Below are positions 17,104 through 25,195 of a DNA stretch of 64,000 bases, piece by piece. Source of the DNA: Bacillota bacterium (GTDB taxonomy: Bacteria > Bacillota > Sulfobacillia > Sulfobacillales > Sulfobacillaceae). Position 1 is the first letter of the stretch; the number at the start of each line of letters is the position of its first letter. The position numbers and the translations under genes were made by a program. The stretch lies in NCBI GenBank assembly GCA_021784595.1, contig JAJYHT010000017.1, positions 1 through 64,000 of the forward strand, read 5' to 3'. A model generated the notes under the pieces. That model was not told where the DNA came from and made no database searches. It saw only the letters and a program-made list of their open reading frames with translations.

Positions 17104-17358
17104 ATGATGTCTAATCCAGAGGCAGTCAACATTATGGTGCTGGCGAACGACTACAGCGGAGATTCATGCCGCCACCTATGGCAAGCCGATCCGACTCTTT
17201 GTCAGTATGGAGGCGCTTTCTGCCTTTCACCAAGATCCGGCCATCGCGGGCGCCATTGCGCAAGGGCCGATAGCGCGTAAAATTGTGGAGGCGGGGGGGA
17301 TCCACGTTTATCGATTTATTCCGCCAAGCTAAGGAAAGCGGATTGCCCGTTTTTGTCC
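17104..17358 (+). pseudogene. Broken DsrE-family gene
   Basis: The start (two consecutive ATGs after AAAGGGG) reads N-I-M-V-L-A-N-D-Y-S-G. The homology then continues in another frame as H-A-A-T-Y-G-K-P-I-R-L-F-V-S-M-E-A-L, and after a run of seven G (17293-17299) shifts again to G-S-T-F-I-D-L-F-R-Q-A-K-E-S-G. These segments align with the intact DsrE-like protein at 62505-62903. About seven residues after H-A-A are missing, and the C-terminal third, with its cysteine, is gone. It is a decayed paralogue, or an allele with at least one frameshift in a homopolymer. Confidence 0.8.
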
Positions 17359-18087
17359 GAACACCCCGGGCCGACAGGCGCCCGTTGCGCCCTTCATCCC
17401 AGCGTTCTTTCCAGACTTTTTGCCGTTGAAACTCGGCTAACGGATCTGCTAAGGTATGAAAGCGTTCTAAGAACAGCTGGCGCGTGCCGAAAATGACAGG
17501 TGCTCTCGGTTTGAGGACGCATCCTGCCACCGGAATCGGGCCTCACCCTTTTCATTCGCGTTGGTGTAGGCCCAAACGCCAATGCCCGCCCATGGGGCTG
17601 AATTCAGTAGGGTGTTTCGTCGGTAAAGTCCCTTGGACCTGATGACAGCCGAGTGAGACGCAGTGATGCCAATTAGCATTAGCGCCAACACCTAGGTCGT
17701 GAGCAGAGTCGACGCCAAGTTGAGTTGGCGTACGTATCATCGTACAGGATCGATAGATGAAGAATGTGCTGAGGAACGAAGTGTTGGCCAGGACAGAGAC
17801 CCCTACCCACAACAGCCCTGACCAACCGTCTGGATGGATCGCAAGGCAGGCTCCAAAGACACCCCCGACTGTACTGAGCCAATGATGGGGACATGATGCA
17901 CGGTAGTCATCGAGGCGGATGCCCCCCACAACGGCAATTCGCTCCATGGGAGGGTTTGTGGCACCGGTAGAGTGAATGGTAATTCTGCAGTAGCGCTGGA
18001 TAATGCGGTGTCCCCGGGGATACGTGCAGATCGAGGCCCGATCTTCAGCACATCGGCCGCGTTTGGGGAAATCGGGGCATCGATTGA
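17359..18087. other. Degenerate region without an intact gene
   Basis: No frame here has a convincing start, ribosome binding site and family. The minus strand has an open frame (17552-17947) with a hydrophobic stretch, W-S-G-L-L-W-V-G-V-S-V-L, but its second half lies inside the repeat described separately. It is best read as remnants of earlier genes. Confidence 0.4.
17505..17657 (-). repeat. Repeat copy A, inverted relative to copy B
   Basis: Read on the minus strand this segment runs from CTCACTCGGCTGTCATCAG to AACCGAG and aligns along its whole length with 23787-23959 on the plus strand. It has many substitutions and a few small gaps. Both copies begin with CTCGG and end with CCGAG, a 5-base terminal inversion. 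Blocks such as CTCGGCTGTCATCAG and CCTACACCAA are unchanged in both. No protein is clearly conserved between the copies. Confidence 0.7.
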
Positions 18088-18290
18088 GATGTGGCCTGCG
18101 GCGACCGCATCACGACGGTTATCGGCGCGGCGCGTAGTGTTTATCTCACCTTGGACTGGACGGACCCAAAAACCCGGAGTTCCACACGTTAAGCACTAAC
18201 GTCCGCGTCCATGGGCGCGCGATGCCGGTTGCCTGGATGACGGTGGCCAAGGTCCGAGAAACCCCCCACCCGCCGTGGAGTGATCTACCG
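18088..18290 (+). pseudogene. DDE transposase remnant
   Basis: One frame reads V-Y-L-T-L-D-W-T-D-P-K-T, typical of the first catalytic aspartate strand of IS4-like DDE transposases. After a frameshift near 18185 a second frame reads V-H-G-R-A-M-P-V-A-W-M-T-V, the following conserved strand. An in-frame TGA lies just upstream at 18085. Neither the N-terminus nor the rest of the catalytic domain remains. It shows that an insertion sequence once entered this region. Confidence 0.5.
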
Positions 18291-18331
18291 AACGGTGCAT
18301 TCATGGGTTCTCTCGCGTGTGGTTTAGGAGG

Positions 18332-19768
18332 TCACTCCATCGGGAGCATCCCGGTAATATAGACCGACGGGGAAGATCGGGTTCGCTGGTTTGCGTTAGA
18401 CCGAGAGAACCGTATTCCAAAGCTGGTTTTGCCATCATGGCTCTCAATCTTCCATGCAGCTCCCATGGCGGAAACCATGGCGTCGGCAATGGATAGCCCG
18501 AGTCCTACATGTTCACTGGATGCGGGTTGGTGGCCTCGGTAGAAGCGTTCGAATAAGTGAGATTGGTCCTCTAGAGAGATTTCTGAACCGACATTTTCTA
18601 CCTGGATCGTGACATCTTGTGAGCTAATAATCAGACGTAGCGTAACGGGGGTGTCTGGCGTTGCATAATAGTCCGCATTTTCCAATAGGATGCGCAGAGT
18701 GGTCTCGATTAGGAGGGGATCGGCGTCAATGGTTACGTCTGGTGATGCGATTCCGATGTATTCCAGCACATGGTGCATGCACACGTCTCGAAGGTCCGGG
18801 AATGTTTGCTCAAGAAAAGCTCTCACGGCTAGGGGTTCGAGATTGGGACGAACGAACGCGGTCGTGCGTGACAACTCTAAAAGCCGATCGATTAAAGCCG
18901 CCATGGCGTGACTTTCGCGGACGATGGCCGCTATGGCAGCATGCCGATCCTCTGATGATTCCCAATGGCCCAGACTGTTGGCGTAACCCACCAATACCTG
19001 AATTGGGGTACGCAGGGCGTGCGCTGCGTTACTCAGAAATTCTCGTTCCCGTTCTTGAGCTGCAAAAATTTGTTTCAGCATGCAGTTAAACGAATCGACT
19101 AAAGATTGAATCTCGCCGAATTGAGTGCGAACCGTTAGCATGTCGCCCAATCCTTTTGAGGCAGCAGTAATACGTTGGGCTTCATTTTCCAAATCCTTCA
19201 GGGGATCGGTCAATTGCTTGACGATGATGATGACCGCGCACAGGCCGCTCATAATCAGCATGGCGTCCCCGGCAAGCAACGAGGATTTTAAGACTCCGAG
19301 TAAGGCGGCGGTACGATACAAGGGCGACACGACCACGAGCACGTCGACATGATGTGCGATGGGTACCGCAATTTTCGTGAACACGAAGGGGACAGAGTGG
19401 ACAGATTCCCCATTTAACCACCCGGTTCCGGTAATCTGGCTCCACCCTTGTCGGGGTGAGACCGGGGGCAAGGGACCACTGGATGCGATGGGTATCCCGG
19501 CCGGTGTGGTCAGCAACACATAGCGTTGGCCCGTGACCATATCTCCTAAGTCTTCAATTGGAGTCTGACCTGGATGGGCTTTTGCTTCGGCGGTCAACCG
19601 GGTTTGCATAGCAGCCGCAATCGTGACCACTTCATGTTGACCTTGCTGAATGAGTGTGCCACGCGCTAGTTGATACACAAACACTCCTGCCCCGATGCTC
19701 GCCATCACCAGAGCCGTACCGATTGCCCACATAAGAGCCGTGGAAATACGCCGTGGAGATGGGGTCAT
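18332..19768 (-). CDS. Sensor histidine kinase with atypical catalytic boxes
   Basis: A 478-residue membrane kinase. It has a signal-anchor helix at residues 12-35, an extracytoplasmic sensor of about 110 residues, a second helix near 165-185, a HAMP-like linker, the phosphoacceptor H250 in A-H-A-L-R-T-P and a C-terminal ATPase domain. The H-box has A instead of the usual E after the histidine. The N-box is L-L-E-N-A-D-Y-Y and the G1 box reads V-E-N-V-G-S-E rather than D-x-G-x-G. The F-box (F-E-R-F-Y-R-G) and G2 (G-L-G-L-S) are normal. It overlaps the response regulator gene by four bases. Confidence 0.88.
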   Translation of the reverse strand: MTPSPRRISTALMWAIGTALVMASIGAGVFVYQLARGTLIQQGQHEVVTIAAAMQTRLTAEAKAHPGQTPIEDLGDMVTGQRYVLLTTPAGIPIASSGPLPPVSPRQGWSQITGTGWLNGESVHSVPFVFTKIAVPIAHHVDVLVVVSPLYRTAALLGVLKSSLLAGDAMLIMSGLCAVIIIVKQLTDPLKDLENEAQRITAASKGLGDMLTVRTQFGEIQSLVDSFNCMLKQIFAAQEREREFLSNAAHALRTPIQVLVGYANSLGHWESSEDRHAAIAAIVRESHAMAALIDRLLELSRTTAFVRPNLEPLAVRAFLEQTFPDLRDVCMHHVLEYIGIASPDVTIDADPLLIETTLRILLENADYYATPDTPVTLRLIISSQDVTIQVENVGSEISLEDQSHLFERFYRGHQPASSEHVGLGLSIADAMVSAMGAAWKIESHDGKTSFGIRFSRSNANQRTRSSPSVYITGMLPME

Positions 19769-20436
19769 GATGAGGGGCCCCTGTGCATGATGTATCCGAG
19801 TCCTCTTACCGTGCCAATACTTACGGACCCCGTTAAGTGCTCTCGGAGACGTCGCACAGTCACATCCACCACATTGGATTCTCCATAAAAGTCATATCCC
19901 CAGGCGCGTTCTAACAATACCTCGCGGCTCATCACTTGCCCGGGATGCTCCATAAACACTTTAAGCAAATCAAATTCACGACGACTAAAGCGCAGTTCCT
20001 GCTCATGGTGCTGTACCACCCGTCGATTTACAAACATCCGCAGATCTCCCCATTCCAATACGTCGTCTTCTGCCGGCGGGAATCGGCGGCGGTGAACAGC
20101 TTGAATCCGGGCCACAAGTTCATCCATCGCAAAGGGTTTGACTAAATAATCATCGGCCCCGTCATTCAAGGCTTGCACCCGGTCACGAATATCACTTCTC
20201 GCCGTCACCATAATGATCGAAACCCGGGTAAATTGCCGGAGCGCCTTGCATACCGCGAGGCCATCTTGGTCGGGCAACATAATATCCAGCAAGATGGTAT
20301 CATAGCTGCCGTGTCGAGCCATCAGGATACCATGGTCGGCCGAACTGGCATGATGTGCCTGCCACCCGCGATGGCGGAATTCGGTAGCCATCCACTGCCA
20401 AACCTCCTGATGATCCTCTATCACTAATATTCGCAC
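19765..20436 (-). CDS. OmpR/PhoB-family response regulator
   Basis: The receiver domain carries the acidic pair E7/D8, the phosphoacceptor D51 in L-L-D-I-M-L-P and the lysine in L-V-K-P-F. The C-terminal winged helix has F-S-R-R-E-F-D-L-L and R-R-L-R-E-H-L, typical of OmpR DNA-binding domains. At 223 residues it is full length. It is the partner of the overlapping histidine kinase. Two PepSY-domain genes lie upstream in the same direction, so the operon probably senses an envelope signal. Confidence 0.93.
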   Translation of the reverse strand: MRILVIEDHQEVWQWMATEFRHRGWQAHHASSADHGILMARHGSYDTILLDIMLPDQDGLAVCKALRQFTRVSIIMVTARSDIRDRVQALNDGADDYLVKPFAMDELVARIQAVHRRRFPPAEDDVLEWGDLRMFVNRRVVQHHEQELRFSRREFDLLKVFMEHPGQVMSREVLLERAWGYDFYGESNVVDVTVRRLREHLTGSVSIGTVRGLGYIMHRGPSS

Positions 20437-20447
20437 GGGGCGCCTCC

Positions 20448-20943
20448 TTAGGAGTCATCGACGGACACGACGTACCCAGAGTGTTGATTCACGGTGACCA
20501 CAAAGACTTTTTCAGTTTCCACGAGAATATTGAGGATCCAATCTTGGCCTAGTGTTCGGTAGGATACTACATGTCCACCTCCGACGCTACTTAGTGCACG
20601 GTTTTGGGTGACACCCACCGAAATGGCCGCTGTTCTAGATGGTTGATACATCCGAGACAATCTGAGTTGAACCTGATTGAGCCCCATTACGGCAATCCAT
20701 ACCACGCCTTTTGGAGTGCGCAGGGTGATTGCATAGGCTGGCATCTGATGATAGACCGTGGGTTCCACTTTGTGGCAAGGCGTGAAGAATCTTAGCTTCC
20801 AAGGTGATTGGAGCGACAGTCGATACGGCAACCGGACCGGGAATGGTCTGCAGGGTAAAGACGCCGGGTAAAAGCACCAAGGCATCCCACGCGTACGAAG
20901 ACCATCCATCGCCGCATGCGAGCGGCATCCCCTCTCCTCGCAT
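20448..20943 (-). pseudogene. PepSY-type exported protein with a frameshift
   Basis: The start region (ATG after GAGGAG) encodes an N-terminal hydrophobic anchor, W-D-A-L-V-L-L-P-G-V-F-T-L-Q. Homology to PepSY proteins continues only in a second frame: K-V-E-P-T-V-Y-H-Q-M-P-A-Y-A-I-T-L and later S-V-G-G-G-H-V-V, ending V-T-V-N-Q-H-S-G-Y-V-V-S-V-D. The frames switch near 20770-20790. It could be a real pseudogene or a sequencing error. It sits between the longer PepSY gene and the response regulator in one operon. Confidence 0.6.
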
Positions 20944-20971
20944 TTTGAGCAAGACTCCTCAAGGCCCGAAG

Positions 20972-20996
20972 GCAGCCTCGCAATATGCGAGGCTGC
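20972..20996 (-). terminator. Intercistronic stem-loop in the PepSY operon
   Basis: GCAGCCTCGC and its exact complement form a 10-bp G+C-rich stem with a 5-base loop. There is no T-run on the minus strand, so it may limit read-through or stabilise the upstream PepSY mRNA rather than terminate fully. Confidence 0.5.
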
Positions 20997-21024
20997 GAGA
21001 CAAGAGGGTTCACCGTGGAACGCC

Positions 21025-22020
21025 CTACGAATTGAGTGACTGCGACAGCAGTTGCCCGCTTGGACTAAATACATCTTTAACCTTGATAGTGCCTTTGGCA
21101 GCCAGATGGATTTTAATGTTCATCTCGATGTCTCCACTGCTTTTAGTGATGAACTTTACCCATTTCAAGCTGCCACCTCCTACCTGTGCAATCGCGGAGG
21201 CTACATCACTTTGATAGGCGGCTGGGACTGTGCTAAGTTTTTGGTTAAAGACGATACCCCCGATTGGAGTTGTCGTAACCACCGGCGGTGCCGTTGTCGT
21301 ATCAGGCGCATCTTGTGATGTTCGGCTAGTCTCGCTAGTACTCGACGATGGACTGGGTTGAGACTCTGGCGAGATTTTCTTCTGCAATACCGTGCCAACA
21401 CTCTGGGAGACTTTGACGTCGTATACCACTCCGTTATATAGCACGTGAATGTCATACACCGCGGTGCCTCGATACGTGTCGTGAGATGTGTGTTGTATAG
21501 TCCCACCTCCAACCGCTTGCATCGCAATGGTGTCGGCCGCCGGGGAGGATATCGTGGGCGTAGCCGGCGGTATAGACGTCGTCAGCGTCGTAGTGGGTGG
21601 AGTCAAGGTAGTCGTGGTGTCCACCGACTTCGAGGAGGGTTCGGTACTAGTCTTAGAGTCTGACTTGAGAGTGGAGGAAGGTTTTAGTGTTTGTTGCTCT
21701 TGCGCCCAATTAGCCATAACCACGCGGCCAGTGCTCACCGAGACTTTCACATCCCAGATTTTGGTGTGGGATTGGAGATGGATATCGTAGACCTGGGTGC
21801 CGTGGTAGGTATCGAGCGAGGTTTTTGACACGGTTCCGGCACCGACCTTTGCTACCGCAATAGCATCCGCAGCTTGAGGCGTAATGTTTAGCGCTTGTGC
21901 GAACGCCAACGATGTGCCGGATGCCGCCAGTGACCGTATTGATGCATAATGGGCCGCCATTAAAGGGGCTCCGACCATCAATGCCGCGGACACGGCTGTG
22001 AGTTTCATAAAGTGCTTCAC
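21025..22020 (-). CDS. Secreted multi-PepSY-domain protein
   Basis: A 331-residue exported protein. After an N-terminal signal (residues 1-25) come two clear PepSY-like units, each with A-x-x-A-V-G-G-G-T-type starts, a D-T-Y-x-G-T-x-V-Y-D-I-H strand and a V-x-V-S-x-x-x-G-x-V end, and a third, weaker unit at the C-terminus. The units are joined by long S/T/P-rich linkers of the kind seen in extracellular proteins. PepSY domains are thought to modulate proteases or sense envelope conditions. It is the first gene of a unit with the frameshifted PepSY gene, the response regulator and the kinase. Confidence 0.8.
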   Translation of the reverse strand: MKHFMKLTAVSAALMVGAPLMAAHYASIRSLAASGTSLAFAQALNITPQAADAIAVAKVGAGTVSKTSLDTYHGTQVYDIHLQSHTKIWDVKVSVSTGRVVMANWAQEQQTLKPSSTLKSDSKTSTEPSSKSVDTTTTLTPPTTTLTTSIPPATPTISSPAADTIAMQAVGGGTIQHTSHDTYRGTAVYDIHVLYNGVVYDVKVSQSVGTVLQKKISPESQPSPSSSTSETSRTSQDAPDTTTAPPVVTTTPIGGIVFNQKLSTVPAAYQSDVASAIAQVGGGSLKWVKFITKSSGDIEMNIKIHLAAKGTIKVKDVFSPSGQLLSQSLNS

Positions 22021-22368
22021 TTAATTCCCCTCTCTTTCACGTGGCTTCATCCGACAGAATAAGTCCTGAAGATGACCGCTTCATGACAGAGTTTGGGTGA
22101 TATAACCGTCACCCCAACAGGAAGCTTGCCGACGTCAAACCAGTTGAACGGAGATTCTCGTAACGGATGACTCCTAGTATGGGAATGTAAACGTTTGCCA
22201 AAGTGGTTTTACTCACGGGGAGGCGAACGGCGTGTTCGGGATATGTAGGACCCGCAGTTGGCCTCCGATAGGCGGCAATTATCGAAACAGATTCCACAAA
22301 TAGACCACTATATTGATGAATGATGTCGAAACGATGACAATAGGGGAAACACAACTGGGAGGATTGCT
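22021..22368. other. Divergent intergenic region
   Basis: About 350 bases between the PepSY operon and the sugar transferase, which must hold both promoters. GGGAGGATTGCT before the ATG at 22369 is the only sure signal. No consensus promoter or repeat stands out. Confidence 0.4.
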
Positions 22369-23667
22369 ATGGGGACTCGAACACAATACCGGATGTTCAT
22401 TGCGATTGCTGTCGCGGTGGGTGATGTCGCGATTCTCAATATGACCTATTGGTTGGCTTTCTTGATTCGCTTTGGCGGAGAACTGCCAGCCTATAACTGG
22501 GCGGCATTTTATCGACTGTTTCCGTTTGAAGCTATTTCGTTACTGGGTGTTTTTTATGTGTATGGTCTATATCACTATAGTAATAAGACATCGGCCGAAA
22601 TGAAAAGTGCTGTTGTTACGGCGGTCTTAATTAATGGTTTTATCGCGATGGCCATTACCTTTTTACTCGTTAATATTGGACTGCCTCGATCCGTGTTTCT
22701 TATCGCCGGGTTCTTGCAGATTCTCTTGTACGGATTTTGGCATCTCTTGCATCGGTCATACATGTTACGATCTGCGCCCCCGGTGCACGTGTTGGTAGTT
22801 GGCCCAGAGGAGGAATGGGGTCAGTTGGTGGTTAGGGCGGGTCAATTTCTGCCGCGCATTATCGTGCACACGGTGACCCCGACTATGGCGCTCGATCCAG
22901 TCGTTTTTGCGAAGATTCAGGCTGTGATTGTGGGACATGTGGAAAAAGCTCAGCGCGAGCAATACTTTCTATCGGCGATCACCCGCAACATCCCTTGTCT
23001 TTGGGTGCCCGATACCTATGACGTGTTGGTGGCGGGGGCGGAATTGACTAGTTTGGATAATGCGCCCATGTTCTCCTTGGCTTCCGTTCGTACGCAGGGA
23101 GGCTCTGCAGTGCTAAAACGTGTCGCGGACATCGTCGTCTCGGCAGTGGGTCTCGTCGGATTCTCGTTCATGCTGCTCATTATTGCGGTGGTGACACGAC
23201 TAGACAGTGGGGGACCCATTCTCTATCGTCAAGAGCGACTTACAATGGGTGGACGCACCTTTCAATTACTGAAATTTCGCACTATGGTACCAGATGCGGA
23301 GATTCACAGCGGGCCAGTGCTCTCACATAGTCGAGATCCTCGCATTACGCGAGTTGGACGTTTCTTACGGGCAAGCCACCTCGATGAGGCACCGCAATTA
23401 TGGAATATCCTAAAAGGCGAAATGTCATTGGTGGGACCGCGGCCCGAACGACCGGTCTTCGTGGAAGACTTTCGTAAAAATGTTGCCCATTATGACTTGC
23501 GTCATTTCACGGTGCCCGGCTTAACTGGCTTAGCGCAAGTGTCAGGCACGTACGCGTCGTCTCCAGAGGATAAGGCGACCTATGATCTCTACTATGTGAG
23601 GCACCGGAGTGGGTTAAAGGATCTGTTCATCGTCATTCAAACCATAATTCAATTTTTTCGGCGGTAG
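22369..23667 (+). CDS. Polyprenyl-phosphate sugar-1-phosphate transferase (WbaP/WcaJ type)
   Basis: The enzyme has four N-terminal membrane segments, a middle soluble domain, one further helix and the C-terminal bacterial sugar transferase domain. Key motifs are L-K-F-R-T-M, then L-D-E-A-P-Q-L-W-N-I-L-K-G-E-M-S, L-V-G-P-R-P-E-R and V-P-G-L-T-G-L-A-Q-V-S-G. It would transfer a sugar phosphate from a nucleotide sugar to undecaprenyl phosphate, the first step of exopolysaccharide synthesis. No other polysaccharide gene is adjacent, which is unusual; repeat copy B follows about 120 bases downstream. Confidence 0.92.
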   Translation: MGTRTQYRMFIAIAVAVGDVAILNMTYWLAFLIRFGGELPAYNWAAFYRLFPFEAISLLGVFYVYGLYHYSNKTSAEMKSAVVTAVLINGFIAMAITFLLVNIGLPRSVFLIAGFLQILLYGFWHLLHRSYMLRSAPPVHVLVVGPEEEWGQLVVRAGQFLPRIIVHTVTPTMALDPVVFAKIQAVIVGHVEKAQREQYFLSAITRNIPCLWVPDTYDVLVAGAELTSLDNAPMFSLASVRTQGGSAVLKRVADIVVSAVGLVGFSFMLLIIAVVTRLDSGGPILYRQERLTMGGRTFQLLKFRTMVPDAEIHSGPVLSHSRDPRITRVGRFLRASHLDEAPQLWNILKGEMSLVGPRPERPVFVEDFRKNVAHYDLRHFTVPGLTGLAQVSGTYASSPEDKATYDLYYVRHRSGLKDLFIVIQTIIQFFRR

Positions 23668-24293
23668 CCGAGATCCCATGAAGTCGATTACTTCGCGGGT
23701 TACGGACCGTGCGCCAAGGTTGGGGTTGGATACCCCTTATGTCGAGTCCGCACGACTGGTTGATTTGTTGGCGTAATGCTATCCGACTCACTCGGCTGTC
23801 ATCAGATCCGAGGGACTCTACTGACGAAATATCCTACGGGATTCAGTCCTATGGACTGGGATTCGCCTTTGGCGTACGGCCCCAACACACGGCCTACACC
23901 AAACGCGAATGACAGGGGTGAAGCCGGATTCCGGTGCGAGGAGGCGTCCTCATACCGAGCGCAACGATCACAACATTATGAGTCAAACCGATGACAAAAA
24001 GATTTAGCTAACCCATCCGATCGTCTCGACAGATCACCACATCCGAATGCAATCGGTCGCAGTCAAAGAGTTTTGATTATAGCCCAAGGCCTCGGGTTCC
24101 GATATGCGTGTTCCGGTAGGGTCCGGAGGCATCTCCTCGGGCACTTTGAGTGGGATCGGGACACCGTGGTGCCTTAGGGATGTCTTTGGTCGGTTTATGA
24201 TCTTCAGGTAAGATTCAGGTAGGTAGGACGGACTTTACTCATTACACTGAGACCGGATCAATGACGAATGAGGAGTGAGGCGATTTTACGGGG
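23668..24293. other. Non-coding region holding repeat copy B
   Basis: Besides the repeat at 23787-23959 I see no supported gene. The remainder (23960-24293) has no hairpin with a T-run and no recognised RNA. Confidence 0.4.
23787..23959 (+). repeat. Repeat copy B, inverted relative to copy A
   Basis: This segment aligns with the reverse complement of 17505-17657. It starts CTCACTCGGCTGTCATCAG and ends ATACCGAG. It is about 20 bases longer than copy A, through an insertion around GGCGTACGGCCCCAACACA. The pair brackets the PepSY, two-component and sugar transferase genes. Confidence 0.7.
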
Positions 24294-25018
24294 ATGTTCG
24301 CGAGGCGGGATCAATTCATCGGAATCACAATGGTACTGGTGTTGATTCTCAGCGGATGTGGTATTGTCGCCACGGATCGGGCGACTGCACCTACCCCCAC
24401 AATCCATGCGGAGAAGGGAGCGGTCGCCGCCCCCGTGGGTCCGACGCCTGCCAACTGGTCAACGGACCATCGCACGGTATCGAATCTCGCGCAGTTCGTG
24501 AAATCGACCGCGGGAACCGGGCCTGCCTATGTCGCGTCGTTTCCGTACAAATTGGCCAGTGATACACTCGTAGTGCGGGGTCTCCTCTATGTAACTTCCG
24601 GCGATGTATACCGATTATCTATCACGGGCGGGTTTATGTGGGTGTCGGCAACATTACTTTTCCCCGCACGCCCGGGAGCCCAGACGAGACGCGAGGCACA
24701 GGCATTAGTGGAGTCTAGGTGTTTTCCGCACGATCGGGGCATCCCTTGTAGCATTTCACGACCAGTGGATCCGACCAACAGCTTGTGACCGTGGCTCAAG
24801 GTGTCGCCTATCTGGCCAGCGGCAACCGCACCCTCTATGCATTGAATGCCCCAACTGGTTCACTCCAGTGGTCCCTGGCGTTGCATTGTTATGTCAGCCG
24901 CTCCGGGCCTCGAGTTGTCGGGCATATGTTATATGTAGGCGGTGCCATCCCGTCGACGGTGGTGGCGCCCAATCTCCAGACCCATCTTGTGAAGCAGGGG
25001 TTGACGATACCCCCGTGA
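24294..25018 (+). pseudogene. Broken PQQ-propeller lipoprotein
   Basis: The first frame encodes a lipoprotein signal with lipobox L-I-L-S-G-C, then one blade-like segment, L-V-V-R-G-L-L-Y-V-T-S-G-D-V-Y-R-L. It ends at 24788. A second frame from about 24750 carries another blade, Q-G-V-A-Y-L-A-S-G-N-R-T-L-Y-A-L-N-A-P-T-G-S-L-Q-W by pattern, and stops at 25018. Intact relatives have seven or eight blades. The remnant lost most of them and at least one frame. Compare the intact propeller gene at 36133. Confidence 0.65.
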
Positions 25019-25195
25019 CTTATGCACATTGTATTTTACCGCTTCTTTTCCGGCGATAGTAAAACTCTCCAATGACAGTGATAATGGCTCGACTGATCCA
25101 GCACAAAATCTGGATACCAAAAAATTTTTCATTGGGAGTGATTTCATGGTGATATCGGATACAATGTTTCGATGTATGAGACAGGAGGTGGTGGG

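Noticed and set aside
16825-17280. 151-codon frame spanning the DsrE remnant
   Set aside because: It merges the tail of the membrane protein gene and a piece of the broken DsrE gene in unrelated frames.
20448-21074. Single 208-codon frame across the PepSY-like region as one intact protein
   Set aside because: Its first 95 residues are rich in Cys and Arg like an out-of-frame reading, and the plausible signal segment is in another frame, so a frameshift is more likely.
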